Assembly (NCBI GenBank): GCA_008931825.1
Contig: QXVZ01032909.1
Span: 1-21,372, forward strand
DNA from: Phallusia fumigata
Taxonomy: Eukaryota > Chordata > Ascidiacea > Phlebobranchia > Ascidiidae
Direction of reading: 5' to 3'
DNA: 21,372 bases
Positions 1-10,674 of the stretch are shown piece by piece (the first letter of the stretch is position 1; each line of letters starts with the position of its first letter). Below the pieces are notes generated by a model. It had not been told where the DNA came from. It did not search any database and was given only the letters and a program-made list of their open reading frames with translations. Made by a program: the position numbers and the translations under genes.

Positions 1-3000
1 GCGAAGTTTGCGAGTTGATAACATCTGCACGATGGAAACTGCAAAATGTAGTTGGAACGAGACGATGGAACGAGTTGACACGGCTGTGGCGCCCACTTGT
101 GACCGGTGTAAACACTGCATTGTGTCCGCGTGACGTTACTCTAAAGGAATAAAAAGTAGTTCACAAAACTACCCACGGAATTCACAGTCACATCTAAAAT
201 AGTCACACACTTTCATTTAACAAACTTTTGTTAGGGTTGCATTATCAAAAGCTAATTGACTAATGCATTAAGAATTAATTACCTAAACCCTTTATGTTGT
301 GAAATAATCATTATATTCCAACTCATTATGCTGAAAAGAAATTCCAAATATAGATTGTCGTAGTGACGCGGCACACTGAGTTGACTTGCAAAATACCAAA
401 TCGATCATTTTCCGATTCTGTGATCGATCGCCTAATTGTCAGTTACCATGGTTCTCGGATTAATTGTCGCAACATTACGTCGTCACACCTACCTTGAGTC
501 GGTTGCTAGGTAACCGCACACCGCCCTGGCTCCTGGATTGGTCGGCATAGACGAGGTTTATCGGTTTCTGCAGACGGACCGGGTTGAAACCCCGTATGTG
601 TGCGGAAATCACCTGTCGACGTAAAAACACGTTGGGTTTCAAAATTGCGAATTTGAAAGTTTTTTCTCCTTCTAATTACCGCATGTTTTGCATTGTTCAA
701 AAGTTGCTGCAGAACTGTTTTAGTACAACGTGGAAAGTAGAATAAAGTCTTCCTTGCACTGTGTTTAAATCCTTAAGTCATATTTACAATGAACCACCAC
801 GTATACAACATAAAAACGTCATAAAACATAGAAACATAAACTAAACGTGACATAAAATAAAACTAAGCATTTCTGTTGCCCCTCATTTGTAACTTCAAAA
901 TACTGGCCACGCACACAACTTTACATTAAAACAAACTGTCTCGGTATTGTGGGTTTATGTGCATTTGTAATTGCTGGACAAGCGAAAAACCAAGGTCGTT
1001 ATTTGCCAGGCATGTGCAGTGACTGCTCAAGCACCTTTGCCATTCCTCACCGCTGGTTTTGCCGGTTTAAACAGATGAACCGATGGGTTTGTTAATTAAA
1101 TCATTTCCACATGTTGGAGAAGTGACGTCATACTTACCAGATTGGTTTTGTCGGGCGACGGAAAGAGGGCGTCATTGTTGAAAACAATGAACACGACGCG
1201 CACTGGTTGCTTGGTTACCGATAGCGCCTCGTCCAATAGCAAGCCGGGAATCGTCACGCGCACGGCTGGCACCGCGGAAGTGACGTTCGACGGCCGATAC
1301 GTCACGTTGCTGTAGCGACCGTTTGTTTTCGGACTGGGATCGTTGACCTAAAGTTACGCAGCAAAAAGTTTTTAAAAATACAAGATGCGAGGCACGGGCT
1401 TGGAAACACATGACATGGACTTGAAAAATGGCTTAATTAAAAACATAACTGCCAGAGAACTTTTATGTAGTGAATACATTTTGTTGTAAACGTTTCAACA
1501 ATTGTGCTATGAATCGACTCCACGTCACAAAGGACAGAAAGTTTGTCGTTCCAATATTGATTGAGGTAATAACAAGTCTTTATTCTTAAAACGTAACTGC
1601 CAGGTGGCTTGTATATTGTGAACACATCGCAATGCAAACGTTCCAACGTGTACTGCACTAACAATGACAACAGCGATTGTTGAAACGTTCGCAACACAGT
1701 TCACTATGTACAAGTTCTCTGGCAGTTATGTTTTTGAAAAACAGTTTTAGAGTTTCACGAAAGCCACTGATTTTTTTCGTTCTCTCGCCACTTCCTTCAT
1801 GGGCTCTTATGTGTTTGTATTCAACCAACTTTTCTTGCGTTGACGTCATCATTATTTACGTCATACTCACCTGAATTACAGTGGTTGATGACGAAACAGT
1901 GACGTTGGTGATGTTTGAGGGGAATTTCAGATTGTCAGTGAAGTTTTGAATGCTGACGACCACATTTCCAGGCTGTTGTATCATTCCGCTGCTATGAGAT
2001 ATATAAAGTTGATTAGTTAATAACCCGGTCTACGCCGGATTCGAACCTGAGACCTACTTGTTTCCAAGGTTGTTGATGATGTTACTCGTGATGTTGAGCA
2101 CAGATTCCAGAGTATTGACCTAAAGTAATTAACCAAAATATCCAATTACAGGGAAAGTTCTGGGGTAGAAATGTCTAAACTTTTAATAGCCATCATGGGT
2201 CCCAACGTTCAATGCACTAATTATTAAAGCGCTCAAAATTTGAGAGAACAGTCTCAAATGCAGCCAGAATCAGTCGGTACATGTATAAGGAACATGTATT
2301 TCGCCAAATATTGACAAGAACTAACGGTGTGTAATTAAACTAATAACAATTTGAGTGGAAAATTAATAGTACCAAAGTAGTCTGACTTCACAGTGCTTTG
2401 AATCAGGGCCTTGGCATTTCTAGCGCCACTGCAAAGGCATTCTCCTTTAACATTCTCACGTATAAAGTGCAATATTGAATCAGACTTTTTAAACAAACTG
2501 CATGCAGCAAGGTTTGGCTAAGTTTGCGCTGGAAAGCTTCCAGGGTTTTTTTCTGCATGTAATTGTTTAAAACGTATGTTGTTACTCACACTGACGTTGG
2601 AGGTGGAAGCACTTAAACTTGCCAAATCGTCGACAGCTTGTTGGGGGCTGGTGGCGTTTTGAGCCGTCAACGTTTGGAGGTGTTGAATCATTTCGTCTTC
2701 ATCGCTATCATTGCACTGATAAAAACAAAATTTTGTTTAAACAGTGGAAATTTCGATGTTATATCTCGCAGTAAGCAAAAAATATGGAAAGTTATAGTGT
2801 AAAAATAACTGTTTAATCTGTACATAAAGCGCAAACGTCAAACAAAAAAAACAAATTTTGCAAGCGATATATGTCATCTACTTTTCTCTTGGTGATCCAA
2901 ACTTGCCAAAAAACACAATTCCCTACAAACACACCGGGCAATATTATAGATATCCTCATCTCACCTGGGACGTTGTCGTTAAAATTGGAAGATCAAAATT

Positions 3001-3691
3001 GGATGCATTTACGGCTTGTATTGGTGTAGCGTCAGTTGTTGGAGTCGGTGTTGTTGCAGCATCTGGTACAGCTCCTGAGCCATCAGTTGTTGTGTTTGTT
3101 AGTGTGGCTGTTGTGGTTGTTGACGTTGTTGTTGTATTTGTATTTGCGGTTGTTGGCGCTATTGCTGTGCCTGTAACTGATGTTGTTGTTGATGTTGAGT
3201 TTGTTGTTGTAGAAACTGTAAATAGCGATGTTGATGTTGTATTCGCTGCAGCTGGTGGTATTTGTGTCGTTGTAGCTGAGGTTGAAGCTGATAAAGTTGG
3301 GGATGAAATTGCTGCCAAAACTGCCAAGATAAAAAGCATTCAAACAATTTATCACCAACACAAGTTACAATTACAAAATTCAAGTACAATTTAAGAATCC
3401 TTTTGCATAAGAAATCGAGACTCGACAGTGATAAGGTTGAAAAAATATATGCGCATGAATATAACTGTAAGAATTTGCAAATCTTTTTGCCCTAAAACGT
3501 TAATCAGTACTTTGCAAAGGCGCATGTTTTCATTGGCATATTACCTTCGCGCAGATGTACCTTCAATATAACACTACGGGTTTCAAGACTTTATTGAAAA
3601 CACATAAACCTAAGTACAAAAACTTACCTGCATTTGGCCCCACAATGATTCCAAACATCAAAAAACGCACAACATACAACCTCAACTTCAT
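1..3691 (-). CDS. Adhesion-GPCR-like protein, N-terminal part (signal peptide, Thr-rich stalk, GAIN, GPS); runs off left edge
   Basis: Partial gene. Exons in coding order: 3691-3628, 3320-2965, 2715-2590, 2119-2058, 1991-1871, 1347-1138, 612-493 and 140-1. All introns are GT..AG and every phase joins, giving 399 complete codons before the window ends. Residues 1-21 are a hydrophobic signal peptide starting MKLRLYVV. About 25-140 is a Thr/Ser/Ala-rich mucin-like stalk with many N-x-T sites. About 141-353 resembles a GAIN domain: an acidic helical start (CNDSDEDEM), TLESVLNIT, then strands such as VRVVFIVFNNDALF, VISAHIRGF and INLVY. The last exon is a GPS motif with four Cys (TQC, PQPC, PSC, RC) ending CRCYQLANFA. 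GAIN-GPS modules sit before the 7TM bundle of adhesion GPCRs and in polycystin-1-like proteins; no 7TM part is visible, so the receptor call is inference. The cleavage tripeptide HL|S/T reads QLA, suggesting no self-cleavage. The start was chosen because this ATG opens the signal peptide; a 14-codon upstream frame (ATG CAT CCT...) overlaps it. Confidence 0.8.
1439..1735. repeat. Inverted-repeat (MITE-like) element in an intron of the GPS gene
   Basis: A left arm at 1439-1506 (AAAAACATAACTGCCAGAG...) is matched in reverse complement by 1668-1735 (...CTCTGGCAGTTATGTTTTT). A second direct copy of the left arm starts near 1587 (AAAACGTAACTGCCAG). The segment 1587-1735 alone is a near-palindrome of about 149 bp, so the extra left arm may be a remnant of a second or nested copy. 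The core at 1661-1690 reads ACAATGACAACAG..ATTGTTGAAACG. No coding capacity is seen, and target-site duplications could not be defined. It shares its GCCAG..AACTTGT arm and GAAACG core with the elements at 15.6, 16.1 and 20.6 kb. Confidence 0.7.
2027..2054 (-). other. tRNA B-box-like sequence in a small hairpin within an intron
   Basis: The minus strand carries GGTTCGAATCC (2047-2037), an exact match to the tRNA/SINE internal promoter B box GGTTCGANTCC. It is flanked by GGTCT/AGACC arms at 2050-2054 and 2027-2031 that could pair. No acceptor stem, A box or anticodon arm could be built, so this is not called a tRNA gene. It lies in the 66-bp intron at 2057-1992, just inside the 5' splice site. 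It may be a decayed tRNA-derived SINE fragment or chance. Confidence 0.3.
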
Positions 3692-4943
3692 TTTATAAAT
3701 CTGTTTATAGCTTCAGTGCTAACAGGATGCATCCGCGCTTGGTGATATAGAGAGAGAGGCTGAGGTTTGTAAAAGTGATAGACGACTTCCGTCAGCATAA
3801 TACGAAATGTCGGTGCGCTGAAGTCGCGACTTTTTCCGAATTATAAATTTCAATAACAAATGAAACCGCTACTGTCTCGGATTTAGGAAACTATCCAACG
3901 CAAAACATTAAAGCGCGGCTTACTGATGGCAAACAAGTTTTGAAACATTTTAACGGCTGACAACACAAAGCTCGCTCGTGAACCCGGTTTGGGGGCGGAT
4001 CAAGGTTAAACGCGCTGCAGCTACATCGTAAGAAATGTCACCTATTCAAAACGGGCTTTTAACCCGTGCAATTTGCTATGAACTAAGTCAACTATAACGA
4101 CAGGTGGTAAATGGCCACACGGTTAAACCAATAGGTTCTTCCGCGTTAACTTCTTTCTCACGGGATTTTTATGTAAAAGGAAGTAATGTACTGTAATTTT
4201 GGTGAACCCTGGGCGATTGGTGACATATTTTTATGAATTTGTTTATCGCTGTAGCGATTGACTTTCAACGCCTTCAACGGTTTCCAAGTTCCACAATTTT
4301 ATCACAGGGGTAACATTAATTGCTTTGTTTTCTTGACGCAAAAAACACTTTATTAACTAACTTCCTCTAAAACGCAATGCAGATTGTAATTTAACAGATT
4401 GTGAGCAAATGAAAAGTCAAGCAATAAGTCAGTTAAACATATTTGGCTGCGAGTAAACGTTAGTTACTTTTGCGGCTTAAGTTTCACGCAGCCATTTCCC
4501 ACCGCTCAACAGCCCTTCCTCCATTTCTGTTTCTTTATCAAGAGGAGGCGGCGAGTGGCGGCGCCGCAAGTTTGCCTGCAACCCGAGTTTAATCAATTCC
4601 GGTCAGATAATCGCTTGTGTTTCTAACGTGGAAAGCAGCAAGGGTCTTGTTCGCGGCAAACTTTATTCAATAGAATGATGCAGAACTAAGTCTGTACAAA
4701 GGTCAAAGTAAGCCAACTTACAAGTCCCTGTCTTGTGTTTCTTTCAGTAACTTCTCAGTAAAATGTTGCACTCTCGTTTGAAGAGGTTGATTGCAAGTTT
4801 ATTGACCAGGATTGAGACTTCACAAAACTCAGACGGTTTGTGCATGGTTAACGTTTTGTGTTGGTTAACTTACCCCTTTTCCTACAATACGTAAGCCGAT
4901 TGTGGACAAAATGAAACGTTTGATGCAGTTTTGAGTTGAGGCT
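3692..4943. other. Intergenic spacer between the GPS gene start and the aquaporin 3' end
   Basis: No protein-coding exon recognised on either strand. Because both neighbours are on the minus strand, this interval should hold the promoter of the GPS gene. A short CT run (minus strand, about 3775-3750) and TATAAA-like words lie directly before its ATG. A compact GC-rich patch at about 4542-4580 (GAGGAGGCGGCGAGTGGCGG and neighbours) stands out from the A+T-rich surroundings and is the best guess for a regulatory element. Nothing here is supported beyond composition. Confidence 0.4.
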
Positions 4944-4949
4944 TTTATT
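4944..4949 (-). terminator. Candidate poly(A) signal of the aquaporin gene
   Basis: AATAAA on the minus strand about 330 bp past the aquaporin stop codon. It is a canonical hexamer noticed downstream of the gene; the cleavage site and any GU-rich element were not established, and other signals could be used. Confidence 0.4.
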
Positions 4950-5275
4950 TGAACAATTAGCTTTGTGTAACAGCAAATCCATCTTGAAAAGAAGGGTTTA
5001 TATATTGTTTTGCAGGCAGGCAGGCAACATGCCGAATTGTCCGTTTCCTTCGGGTCTTCTGTTCTGCATTTCAGGGCATGCATAATATTAAGTATTTTCA
5101 ATTTCTAAACCTTTTTTCATATTCACTGAAACAACAAAACATACAACCGAAATGCTCAAAACGTATTAAAAGCGACAAACGGTTAAACTTTTGCTTCGTT
5201 TGCAGGCTTAAAGGCAATACAAAAAAATGTAATGGCAATTATTGATTGCCTGATGTGACATCATCACTGGTGACG

Positions 5276-7611
5276 TCATCCGTGTTTTTCCTCGTCATCA
5301 TGAACCATAGAGCTGAGTTCGTGATTGTCGCGATGTTTGGAGCTTGGACTTCTGTGGATCCGATTCATCCAGCATTTGTTCGGTGGAGCGAACAGCAGCC
5401 TACAGAGGATTGGGGGAAATCAGGTTTGTTGGACTTATACAACATTTTAGAGGTCATAGCCAGGTCAGGGTTTTGGTCCCTAAAAGGGCTTTTTATGGTT
5501 GCAGTCAAATAAATAGCAAGTAAATTGAAGTTTTTTTAGAAACTTAGTTTTCGGCTACGGTGCATGGAAGTTTTTAGCTGCGCAAACCCCCTTTTTCCGT
5601 GATATATGGTTATTTCGGTTGTAAAAACGAATGTCGAAGGGCCTACTTAAAGTACCTATACCGTTTCGGTAATGCTTACGTTTAAAACGATGTAACACCC
5701 GGAAATATTTTACTGGAAATCAAAAACTACAGAGCTGTAAACAAAACTGCGTTTCTAAAACATTACAACAGGTACTGTCTTATAACAAAACTTACATGTA
5801 GTAAATTCCGGCAAATGCTCCCCCACTGAGGTCAGCTACCCAGAATAACCAGTGACGTTTCCACGCAGCACCCCCAACTATCACAGCTGGTCCGAAAGCA
5901 CGGGACGGACTGATTCCAATTGTTCCAACCCACTTCCTGTGACGTAATAATCATTATAAATCGGTATTCTTCAAGGTTAATGACCTCACAAAGTTCAGGT
6001 TATTACGAAACAGCTGAAGTTGTTGCCTTTATTTAAAAAATAATAGCCTTTAAAGGTATGTAGAAAAATCTTAGCGTTTGTGATTTAGAGGATAAAATGT
6101 TTCCAGTGATGCGAAAACGACTTTTTTGAAGAAAATTTGAAGTATGGGTTCAAATGTTATGCGTCAGTTATATTGACGATGGTAAAGGCATTTAAGGCAA
6201 TATAGTTTTAATTTCTAATTGCTTCTTTACCTCAAAACCAATCTTTACAACGTAATGTGCAAACGGTTCCACCAACTTACACAGATAGAATTCCTTGAAA
6301 CACGGCTAAACCAACAGCGAGCAATCCGGTTTGCTGATCATATGTAGGGTCAACACAAGTAGCTAGCGCGCAAAATATCAACAACGCGACACAAATGAAC
6401 TCATTGAGAAAAACGGCCCATGTGCTGACGCCGTCGGGGATGGCTATGATTCCCGGGTTTTCCCCTAGAATAATCTGGAAACAAATTCTTAAAGATTAGA
6501 AAATCAGTAATAGGGTACATACGATATAGTGCAAAAATACTAATTAGACAAATATTAAAGGGTTCGAAGAATTTAAGGAATTAAAGTATCTACTGTAGCT
6601 TTAGGAAAATACTAGAGTTTGTCAAAACCACATTTTTTATCTGTGTTAACATAGTGTTTGTGTGCACTAAGCAATTGTGTTTGTTTTTATTTAAACTTTT
6701 TTTGGCTTACTTTTGCAGTTGCAGCCGCCACGATTGAGCCGAGACATTGAAACAAGACGTAAGGAACAAACATGATCGGTTTGAGAACTCCGGCAACCAA
6801 AAACCCGATAGAGATGGCTGGATTGAAATGCGCGCCACTAGAAAACAATAAATCGGTAAATATCCGATCCGCTAGACGGCGCAGTGGAGCGAGACATCGT
6901 GATTCATCCCTCATGTAATCAGTTGCAAATTAATGAGACTCTGAAATTTATGTATTAAGCAGGATTTAAACACGCGCCCACCTGATCTTCCAGAAGACAG
7001 CAATCATCATCCAAACAGAGATGCCAGTCTGAAAAGCGGGCATGAACACTGTGAGAAGGTAATCTTCATCTTTCCCGCAATCTCCTGTTTTTCTTGCATC
7101 GTTCGTTATTCTGTGAAATCATGGATAAAAATCTAATAATAGATATTCGTTCTCAGGTGGTTGCGAACGCTTTTCACGGCAAAACTTGTAACTAAAAATA
7201 CTAATTGGGAAACTCTCCTGAAAAACATGGGTTAGGAAGTAAATAATGGTTGTTCGTTCTCAATTGAATAACAAACAGCCAACGAGTTATTCTCGTATTA
7301 CACCTTGACATAGTTTGCAACTAAATATCATAGGAAAAAATGCTGTGAACAATAAATGGGTTGCTGACGTTTTTTTTTCATACATCAGCAAAATAGCATT
7401 TAAATAAAATATATTTTGAGAAACACTGATGTGGTAACACGTGAAAAACTTTTGATCGTAATTACGTTGTGTTTTTATCAGTTTTAGCTTCCGGTCCGTT
7501 CCCGTAAGGCTTCATCGCCATGCTCCCCCAGAACGTCACCATGAATTGTGACGTAAATTCCGTCAACAATGGAACGACGTAAGTTCGATAAATACGTTTG
7601 TGAGGCGACAT
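5276..7611 (-). CDS. Aquaporin (AQP8-like), complete, six coding exons, 286 aa
   Basis: A six-helix channel protein of the MIP family, predicted to pass water or small neutral solutes across a membrane. Exons in coding order: 7611-7466, 7110-6982, 6837-6711, 6474-6281, 5936-5796 and 5399-5276. All introns are GT..AG with phases 2, 2, 0, 2, 2, and the CDS sums to 861 bp. Helix 1 is near residues 11-33 (YVVPLLTEFTSQFMV). Loop B has the classic SGAHFNPAIS with NPA at 97-99. The following VLKPIMFVPYVLFQ...AAATAK resembles AQP8. Loop E reads GISPSRAFGPAVI, so the second NPA is SPS (208-210), while the selectivity-filter Arg (R211) and AFGPAV are kept. The tail (247-286) is charged and His-rich. 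Length is normal for the family. An in-frame TAG lies four codons before the ATG, and a strong splice acceptor lies 23 nt before it, fixing the start. The exact subfamily is an inference from motif similarity. Confidence 0.93.
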
Positions 7612-7634
7612 AACCGAATAAGTCTATTTAAACT

Positions 7635-7665
7635 CTGGAAATGAAAATGAGAAATAAAAATAAGA
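7635..7665 (-). promoter_or_regulatory. Strong 3' splice site upstream of the aquaporin start (5'UTR intron or trans-splice acceptor)
   Basis: The minus strand carries a long T/C-rich tract ending TTTTCATTTCCAG at 7635, followed by a 23-nt leader and then the aquaporin ATG. No first exon with a matching donor was identified. It could be the acceptor of a cis-spliced 5'UTR intron or of spliced-leader trans-splicing, which is established in tunicates. It also explains the pyrimidine-coded end (FYFSFSFPEF) of the long open frame just upstream. Confidence 0.6.
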
Positions 7666-9981
7666 TGATTCGATTGTTTTTAAAACATCATTGTAGCCAA
7701 AGAACAATAAAAAATCGTACAAAGCTTGCGAAGTATTGCGACACAAACTGTTTTTCGAAAACCGATTGTTTGGTAATAGGTGGGTCATTGTCAGAACAAT
7801 GGAATTTCGATCTTCGATAACAAGTGCATCGTGCACCGGGTTTAAAGAGTTAAACGATTTTAATCCCGAAGAATTGAATCTGTTCCAACATTCTCGTTTA
7901 GTGGGCGTCACTAAATCCCACTGACATAAACATATCAACAGGGTTTTGTTGTTGGGCGAAGGTACATGGTGGTACAACCACCACAAGTACACAAGCAAAA
8001 TATGTTGGTCTTGAAAGTTTTTTAAATACTCGAACTGGTTTGAACTATGGTTTGTGGTGGTCAGTGCACCACTAGTACTTCGCGACGGTACAAGTTGTAG
8101 GTTTTCCAACTTAAACAGCTTAAATCCACTTGGGAACGACCTATGTTACATTTTGGAACATTTTGTTCTAAACGTTTTAGCATTTTTTGGCGAAAACGTG
8201 CGTTTCGACTTCAGCTAAAACATCTGTTGTTAATTGATGAAAATAGTTGGTTTTTGATATTAGCCTTCGTTAAGAGCGGTTAGTGTCAAAGTCCTATAAA
8301 CTGTGTTTTGTGGAAACGCTATAGATGGTTACACCAACTTTTCTTATGCTCTGTTGCGTTTCGATAAAGTCCACCACATGGCAAAAGAAAAATAAAGAGA
8401 ACGTACAAAGGTGGCTTTAAAAAAAAAAATGAAATCTTTCCCGGACCAAAACTCTTCTACAAACAATGCCGGTATCGACCACACAATCACATTGTCATCG
8501 CTGTGTAACCAAACCGCTGACGTACAAGCTTCGGTCTGTGTTGATATCAGGTTTTCATTGTAACAACAATATTCGCAAGCCCTTTAGGCCAACTCGTTGT
8601 ACTTAAGTGACCGCTGCCCGCTGGTCATCATGTATTCTGCCTAGAGCCGTTAGTTTTCAAGTACTTTCAAGCACTTTGGCCTTTAGGTGAGTGCCACGAA
8701 TCGCTGCAAACACTAAAACTTCGTTTGCAAGCCTAAATGTTTCTTCACAACTAATATTTTTAGTCAGAGTGTTTGGAAAGTGACGTCAAACATCTGTGAT
8801 GTCAGCACGTTTTTGCTGCAGCAGTATACTACGTTTTTAAAATTGCTGTCATGAAAAATTAAAGTCTGAAAATATCGTAAAACATTTCCTACGGCTGATG
8901 GTCACACAACTCTATTAACATTGTAACAAAACTTTGCAGCACTATGTTAGAAACAAATTGCAACAGAAAAACTTGCTGACTCTGCAGATTTTTTGCCCGA
9001 TCCAGCGACATCGTTCTACATGTGAGATAGCGCTTATCACGTCACAATCGCTGCAGATAATCATGACAATTCGAAACCTTTTTCTTCGGCGAAAGGTGCT
9101 CATTGAAGCGAGACACTTACACTTATATCCACATTGTCACGTAATAAACCGGTTTGTGACTACAGATTTGCAGGTAAACGACCGCAATGAGATTGAAATC
9201 TGCAGTAAGGAGAAAATAATTTGCAAACACTTTAGAATTTTGCATTTCTTGTATTGTGAACAACTGACAGCTGGGAAATAAACTAGATAATTAGGAACAC
9301 CGCGTATTTGTTGTCTCCACAAACACTGACCTTCTAATAAAATTACGAGTTGTTTTCTGGCTATTTATGACGCAACAATCCCTTTTGTAGCAACCGTTTT
9401 TTTTCGACAAAACAATTCTGCTTTGTCATTGTTAGAAACCATTCGTCCCAGAAGTGATTCATTTGGTATGTAAAAAAAAGGACGCGTAGTTCAACAGTTT
9501 ATTTTTACACCACACGGTTGCGTCACATACTAAGTTTGACCCCTATTTGACTTAAACAGAATGTTTTTAACGCCAGGTTTTTGATTGTGACGAAACAATA
9601 GAAACGCGAAATGTCTTCTTTTATTTGAATCGCGACAGAAGGTCGTGCTCAGCTCGATTGTGATGTCACAGATTTGTATTATTTGCCAACAAAAAATGGC
9701 GAGTGTTATAAACTTTAGTTTGTCCATCTTCGCAACACTAGAAGAATTTGGTCCGTCTTTGTGAACTGGAAGCGGGTTCATCAACCAGCTTCATTTCTTT
9801 TGGTTTGTGTGAATCGCGTAAAACGCTTTCGGGCGGGTAATTCTGAGTCATTTCAAAAATTTAACAGCCACAGTTACACTGTTTAAAATGCTGGTCATTT
9901 GGGGCCACTCACCTTTGTTGACGCCTGTGAACTGACTGTTGTGTAAAGGCGAAGCTGTTGTCTGTTATTTAGACGCTTTGT

Positions 9982-10029
9982 CGCCCACTCGTGACATGAT
10001 TTATATGGGTAAACAGTCACATGTGGGCG
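9982..10029. repeat. 14-bp inverted repeat with 20-bp spacer
   Basis: CGCCCACTCGTGAC at 9982-9995 faces GTCACATGTGGGCG at 10016-10029. The arms match at 12 of 14 positions. The word CGCCCACTTGTGAC also occurs at 89-102 inside the GPS exon. The function is unknown; the arms could be a protein-binding pair or a cruciform. Confidence 0.5.
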
Positions 10030-10139
10030 TGCCTGAGTAGGATTCATTTTTTAGCACTCTAAGATGTACGTGTATTTTTGCAAGCGTTGTAGTTAACTAC
10101 GCTAATCGAATACTCAAAACAAACAGTGAATTCAACAAC

Positions 10140-10140
10140 N
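10140..10140. other. Ambiguous base (n)
   Basis: This is the only non-ACGT character noticed in the window. It falls in the interval where the elongase 3' exons should lie, so a collapsed gap or haplotype join here is possible. Confidence 0.9.
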
Positions 10141-10674
10141 TATGCCACACACACAAAAATTTTTTGCGGCTTTTAACTTCCATAACTTCTGTAATGTAAC
10201 TTCCATCGCCCACAGTTGCCTGGTGTAGGATTTTCAAAAAATCTAGTAGGACTTTGACTGTGCACTTCCACAGTTAAACAGGAAAGAAAATAAATTTATC
10301 AGCGTATAGCACAAGTCAAATGAATAACAGTTTGCAGGCAACAATCAACCGTGCTTCCTGAAGGAAGGGCTTGTTCTCTGTGCTTTTGTCGGCCTCTGCC
10401 TCGACATTGTTATACCACAGTAATTCGGCAGCACTACAACTGAGGGTCAGTTTTTTAGACAGCTTAATTTTGATATCATAGACTTTCACTGGGCTTACAG
10501 CGGAGGGCTAGTTTGACGTAATGGAAAATCTAAACTGGGGGAAACGTTAATGGAACCAGTCGGGGGGTGCTTACAATCTAACCACGCGTGTTAGGGAAAG
10601 GGAGTGGAGTTTAACAGGAAAACAAACTGATTTTAATCCGCAGCCTGTGGTATGTTCAAGATTTATTCACTTAC

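Larger units (their letters stand above)
7666..10674. other. Spacer between aquaporin and elongase exons; expected elongase 3' exons not found
   Basis: I searched the minus strand for the conserved elongase C-terminal motifs (a WF-x-MN-x-x-VH...MYxYY block and a TxxQxxQ block) and found none. A 161-codon open frame (8109-7627, minus) ends in a pyrimidine tract and matches no family I know. Two other short minus-strand frames, at 10047-9913 and 10507-10316, are described as findings. There is one ambiguous base at 10140, an A-run at about 8420, and a CGCCCAC-type inverted repeat at 9982-10029. Otherwise the stretch is A+T-rich and featureless. Confidence 0.4.

Noticed and set aside
2027..2057. 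A tRNA gene on the minus strand
   Set aside because: Only the B box is convincing; acceptor, D and anticodon arms could not be built.
2858..3394. 178-codon plus-strand open frame rich in Val
   Set aside because: It is the antisense shadow of the Thr/Ser-rich stalk exon: ACN codons read backwards as NGT, giving Val-, Gly- and Cys-type runs. The minus-strand exon has splice sites in phase and a signal peptide.
7624..8109. 161-codon minus-strand frame directly upstream of, and in frame with, the aquaporin
   Set aside because: It has no recognisable motif. Its last residues are encoded by the polypyrimidine tract of a splice acceptor, and a TAG separates it from the aquaporin ATG. It is unusually long for chance but more likely outron or intron sequence.
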